Below the pieces are notes generated by a model. It was not told where the DNA came from. It searched no databases and saw only the letters and a list, made by a program, of their open reading frames with translations. From assembly GCA_018817865.1 (NCBI GenBank), contig JAHITG010000273.1:1-6821 (forward strand): 6,821 nucleotides of DNA, in the 5' to 3' direction. The translations under genes were made by a program, and so were the position numbers. Shown piece after piece: positions 5,834 through 6,821 of this stretch. Within the stretch, counting starts at the first letter, position 1, and every line of letters starts with the position of its first letter. Origin of the DNA: Spirochaetota bacterium (GTDB taxonomy: Bacteria > Spirochaetota > JAHITG01).

Positions 5834-6821
5834 TTACAACTCCTTAACGACCTTCTCTATCTGATAAGCTATCTGCAGCAGTTTCTTCTCATCAAAATGT
5901 TTTCCCAGAACCTGTATACCGATCGGCAGTCCATTGGAATCTTTTCCAGCCGGTATGGAGATACCCGGGATCCCTGCCAGATTAGCGGAGATGGTAAAAA
6001 CATCGGATAAATACATCTGCAAGGGATCAGACATCTTTTCACCCAGTTTGAATGCTGTCGTGGGTGAAGTAGGCGTCAGAAGGCAGTCCCATTCATTAAA
6101 TGTCTTGTCAAAATCATCCTTGATCAGGGTACGCGCTTTTAATGCCTTTAAATAATACGCATCATAATACCCGGATGAAAGCGAATAGGCTCCGATCAAT
6201 ATCCTCCGTTTCACCTCATCACCAAATCCTTCCCCCCGTGTTTTGAAATACATATCAATAAGATCATCCGCTTCTGCCCTGTGTCCGTACTTTACCCCGT
6301 CATACCGGGCCAGATTGGAGCTGGCTTCAGCAGGAGCAATGATATAATAGTCTGCTATGGCATATTCCGTATGAGGCAGACTGGTCCCGTTTAAAAGGGC
6401 TCCCTTGTCAGCCAGAGCTTTTATCACTGCTTCCAGCCTGGCATTGACCTGGCTGTCCACACCCTTAATAAAATACTCTTTCGGCAGGCCGATCTTCACT
6501 CCCTTTAAAGAAAGTTTATCGATATCTTTATAATAATCATCCCTTTTGATCTCAACAGATGTTGAATCTTTCGGGTCATGGCCGGCCAGCACATTCATAA
6601 GAAGACCCATGTCCTTGACATCCTTTGAAAATCCGCCGATCTGATCCAAAGAGCTGGCATAGGCTATCAGCCCGTACCGCGAAACCAGACCGTACGTAGG
6701 CTTCATCCCTACAACACCGCACAGACCGGCCGGCTGCCGGATGGAACCGCCCGTATCAGAACCTATGGCCAAGATAGCCTGGTTATCAGCAACAGCTGCG
6801 GCTGACCCTCCTGATGAACCC
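5834..6821 (-). CDS. gatA: Aspartyl/glutamyl-tRNA(Asn/Gln) amidotransferase subunit A (partial, N-terminus outside window)
   Basis: Glutaminase subunit of GatCAB, an amidase-signature enzyme that frees ammonia from glutamine and passes it to GatB. The last 329 codons are present; the frame is open to the right edge. The first visible residues, GSSGGSAAAV, contain the cis-serine of the Ser-cisSer-Lys triad, and 24 residues later GSDTGGSIRQPA contains the nucleophilic serine; the catalytic lysine lies off the window. Other family signatures are CGVVGMKPTYGLVSRYGLIAYASSLDQIG, the LTPTSPTTAF stretch, and NLAGIPGISIPAG followed by GLPIGIQVLGKHFDE near the C-terminus. A TTG at 6772-6770 could be mistaken for a start but sits inside the conserved signature and is an ordinary leucine codon. 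gatC, often next to gatA, is not visible and may lie to the right. The stop TAA adjoins the gatB ATG. Confidence 0.97.
   Translation of the reverse strand, partial: GSSGGSAAAVADNQAILAIGSDTGGSIRQPAGLCGVVGMKPTYGLVSRYGLIAYASSLDQIGGFSKDVKDMGLLMNVLAGHDPKDSTSVEIKRDDYYKDIDKLSLKGVKIGLPKEYFIKGVDSQVNARLEAVIKALADKGALLNGTSLPHTEYAIADYYIIAPAEASSNLARYDGVKYGHRAEADDLIDMYFKTRGEGFGDEVKRRILIGAYSLSSGYYDAYYLKALKARTLIKDDFDKTFNEWDCLLTPTSPTTAFKLGEKMSDPLQMYLSDVFTISANLAGIPGISIPAGKDSNGLPIGIQVLGKHFDEKKLLQIAYQIEKVVKEL
5840..5845 (-). promoter_or_regulatory. gatB ribosome binding site inside gatA
   Basis: AAGGAG on the minus strand, 6 nt before the gatB ATG, lies within the last codons of gatA. It settles the gatB start and implies that ribosomes finishing gatA can reinitiate at once on gatB, helping to keep the two subunits in equal amounts. 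Confidence 0.85.

Noticed and set aside
5663..6010. 115-residue plus-strand frame across the gatA/gatB junction
   Set aside because: It lies wholly opposite two conserved genes and has no domain or initiation signal.
6770..6772. TTG as an internal start of gatA
   Set aside because: It sits between the two catalytic serines of the amidase signature; the frame and the conserved sequence continue upstream to the window edge.

Overview
The window is ordinary bacterial chromosome of moderate-to-low GC, with three gene blocks and one repeat-rich intergenic spacer. GatA/GatB show that the organism makes Gln-tRNA and/or Asn-tRNA by transamidation. I see no phage, plasmid, transposase or defence genes. 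The fused GntR/LacI regulator and the GTAG-headed intergenic palindromes resemble what is seen in many uncultivated Gram-negative or candidate-phylum genomes, but the sequence does not fix a phylum.

Left block (1-1429, minus strand): a transcriptional regulator with a GntR winged helix and a LacI-type sugar-binding domain, followed 11 nt later by the 5' part of an N-acetylglucosamine-6-phosphate deacetylase-like gene (nagA) that runs off the left edge. A consensus-perfect sigma-70-type promoter (TTGACA, 17 bp, TATAAT) drives the regulator. It sits almost on the ATG, so the transcript is predicted to be leaderless, and it contains a perfect 6+6 inverted repeat that looks like an autoregulatory operator.

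Middle block (1430-4124, plus strand): an AT-rich divergent spacer with short direct repeats, then a MOFRL-type glycerate 2-kinase and, 67 nt later, phosphopentomutase (deoB). The regulator, nagA and the divergent kinase suggest a small carbohydrate-catabolism locus: amino-sugar deacetylation on one side and glycerate entry into lower glycolysis on the other. Joint regulation is an inference. deoB (pentose-phosphate and deoxyribose-phosphate interconversion) has its own strong ribosome site and probably a separate job.

Spacer 4125-4399 lies between convergent deoB and gatB and contains no gene. It is packed with palindromes: a nested ATTCCCGC...GCGGGAAT element holding two inner hairpins, an 11-bp direct repeat, an AAGCGG/CCGCTT dyad, and GTAG-headed REP-like hairpins, one of which probably ends gatB transcription. 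A related GTAG-headed hairpin follows the glycerate kinase gene.

Right block (4400-6821, minus strand): gatA (5' end cut off by the window) and complete gatB, stop and start codons abutting, encode two subunits of the tRNA-dependent amidotransferase GatCAB. gatC is not in the window.

I found no convincing new biological system. The best leads are the leaderless/operator promoter arrangement and the repeat cluster.
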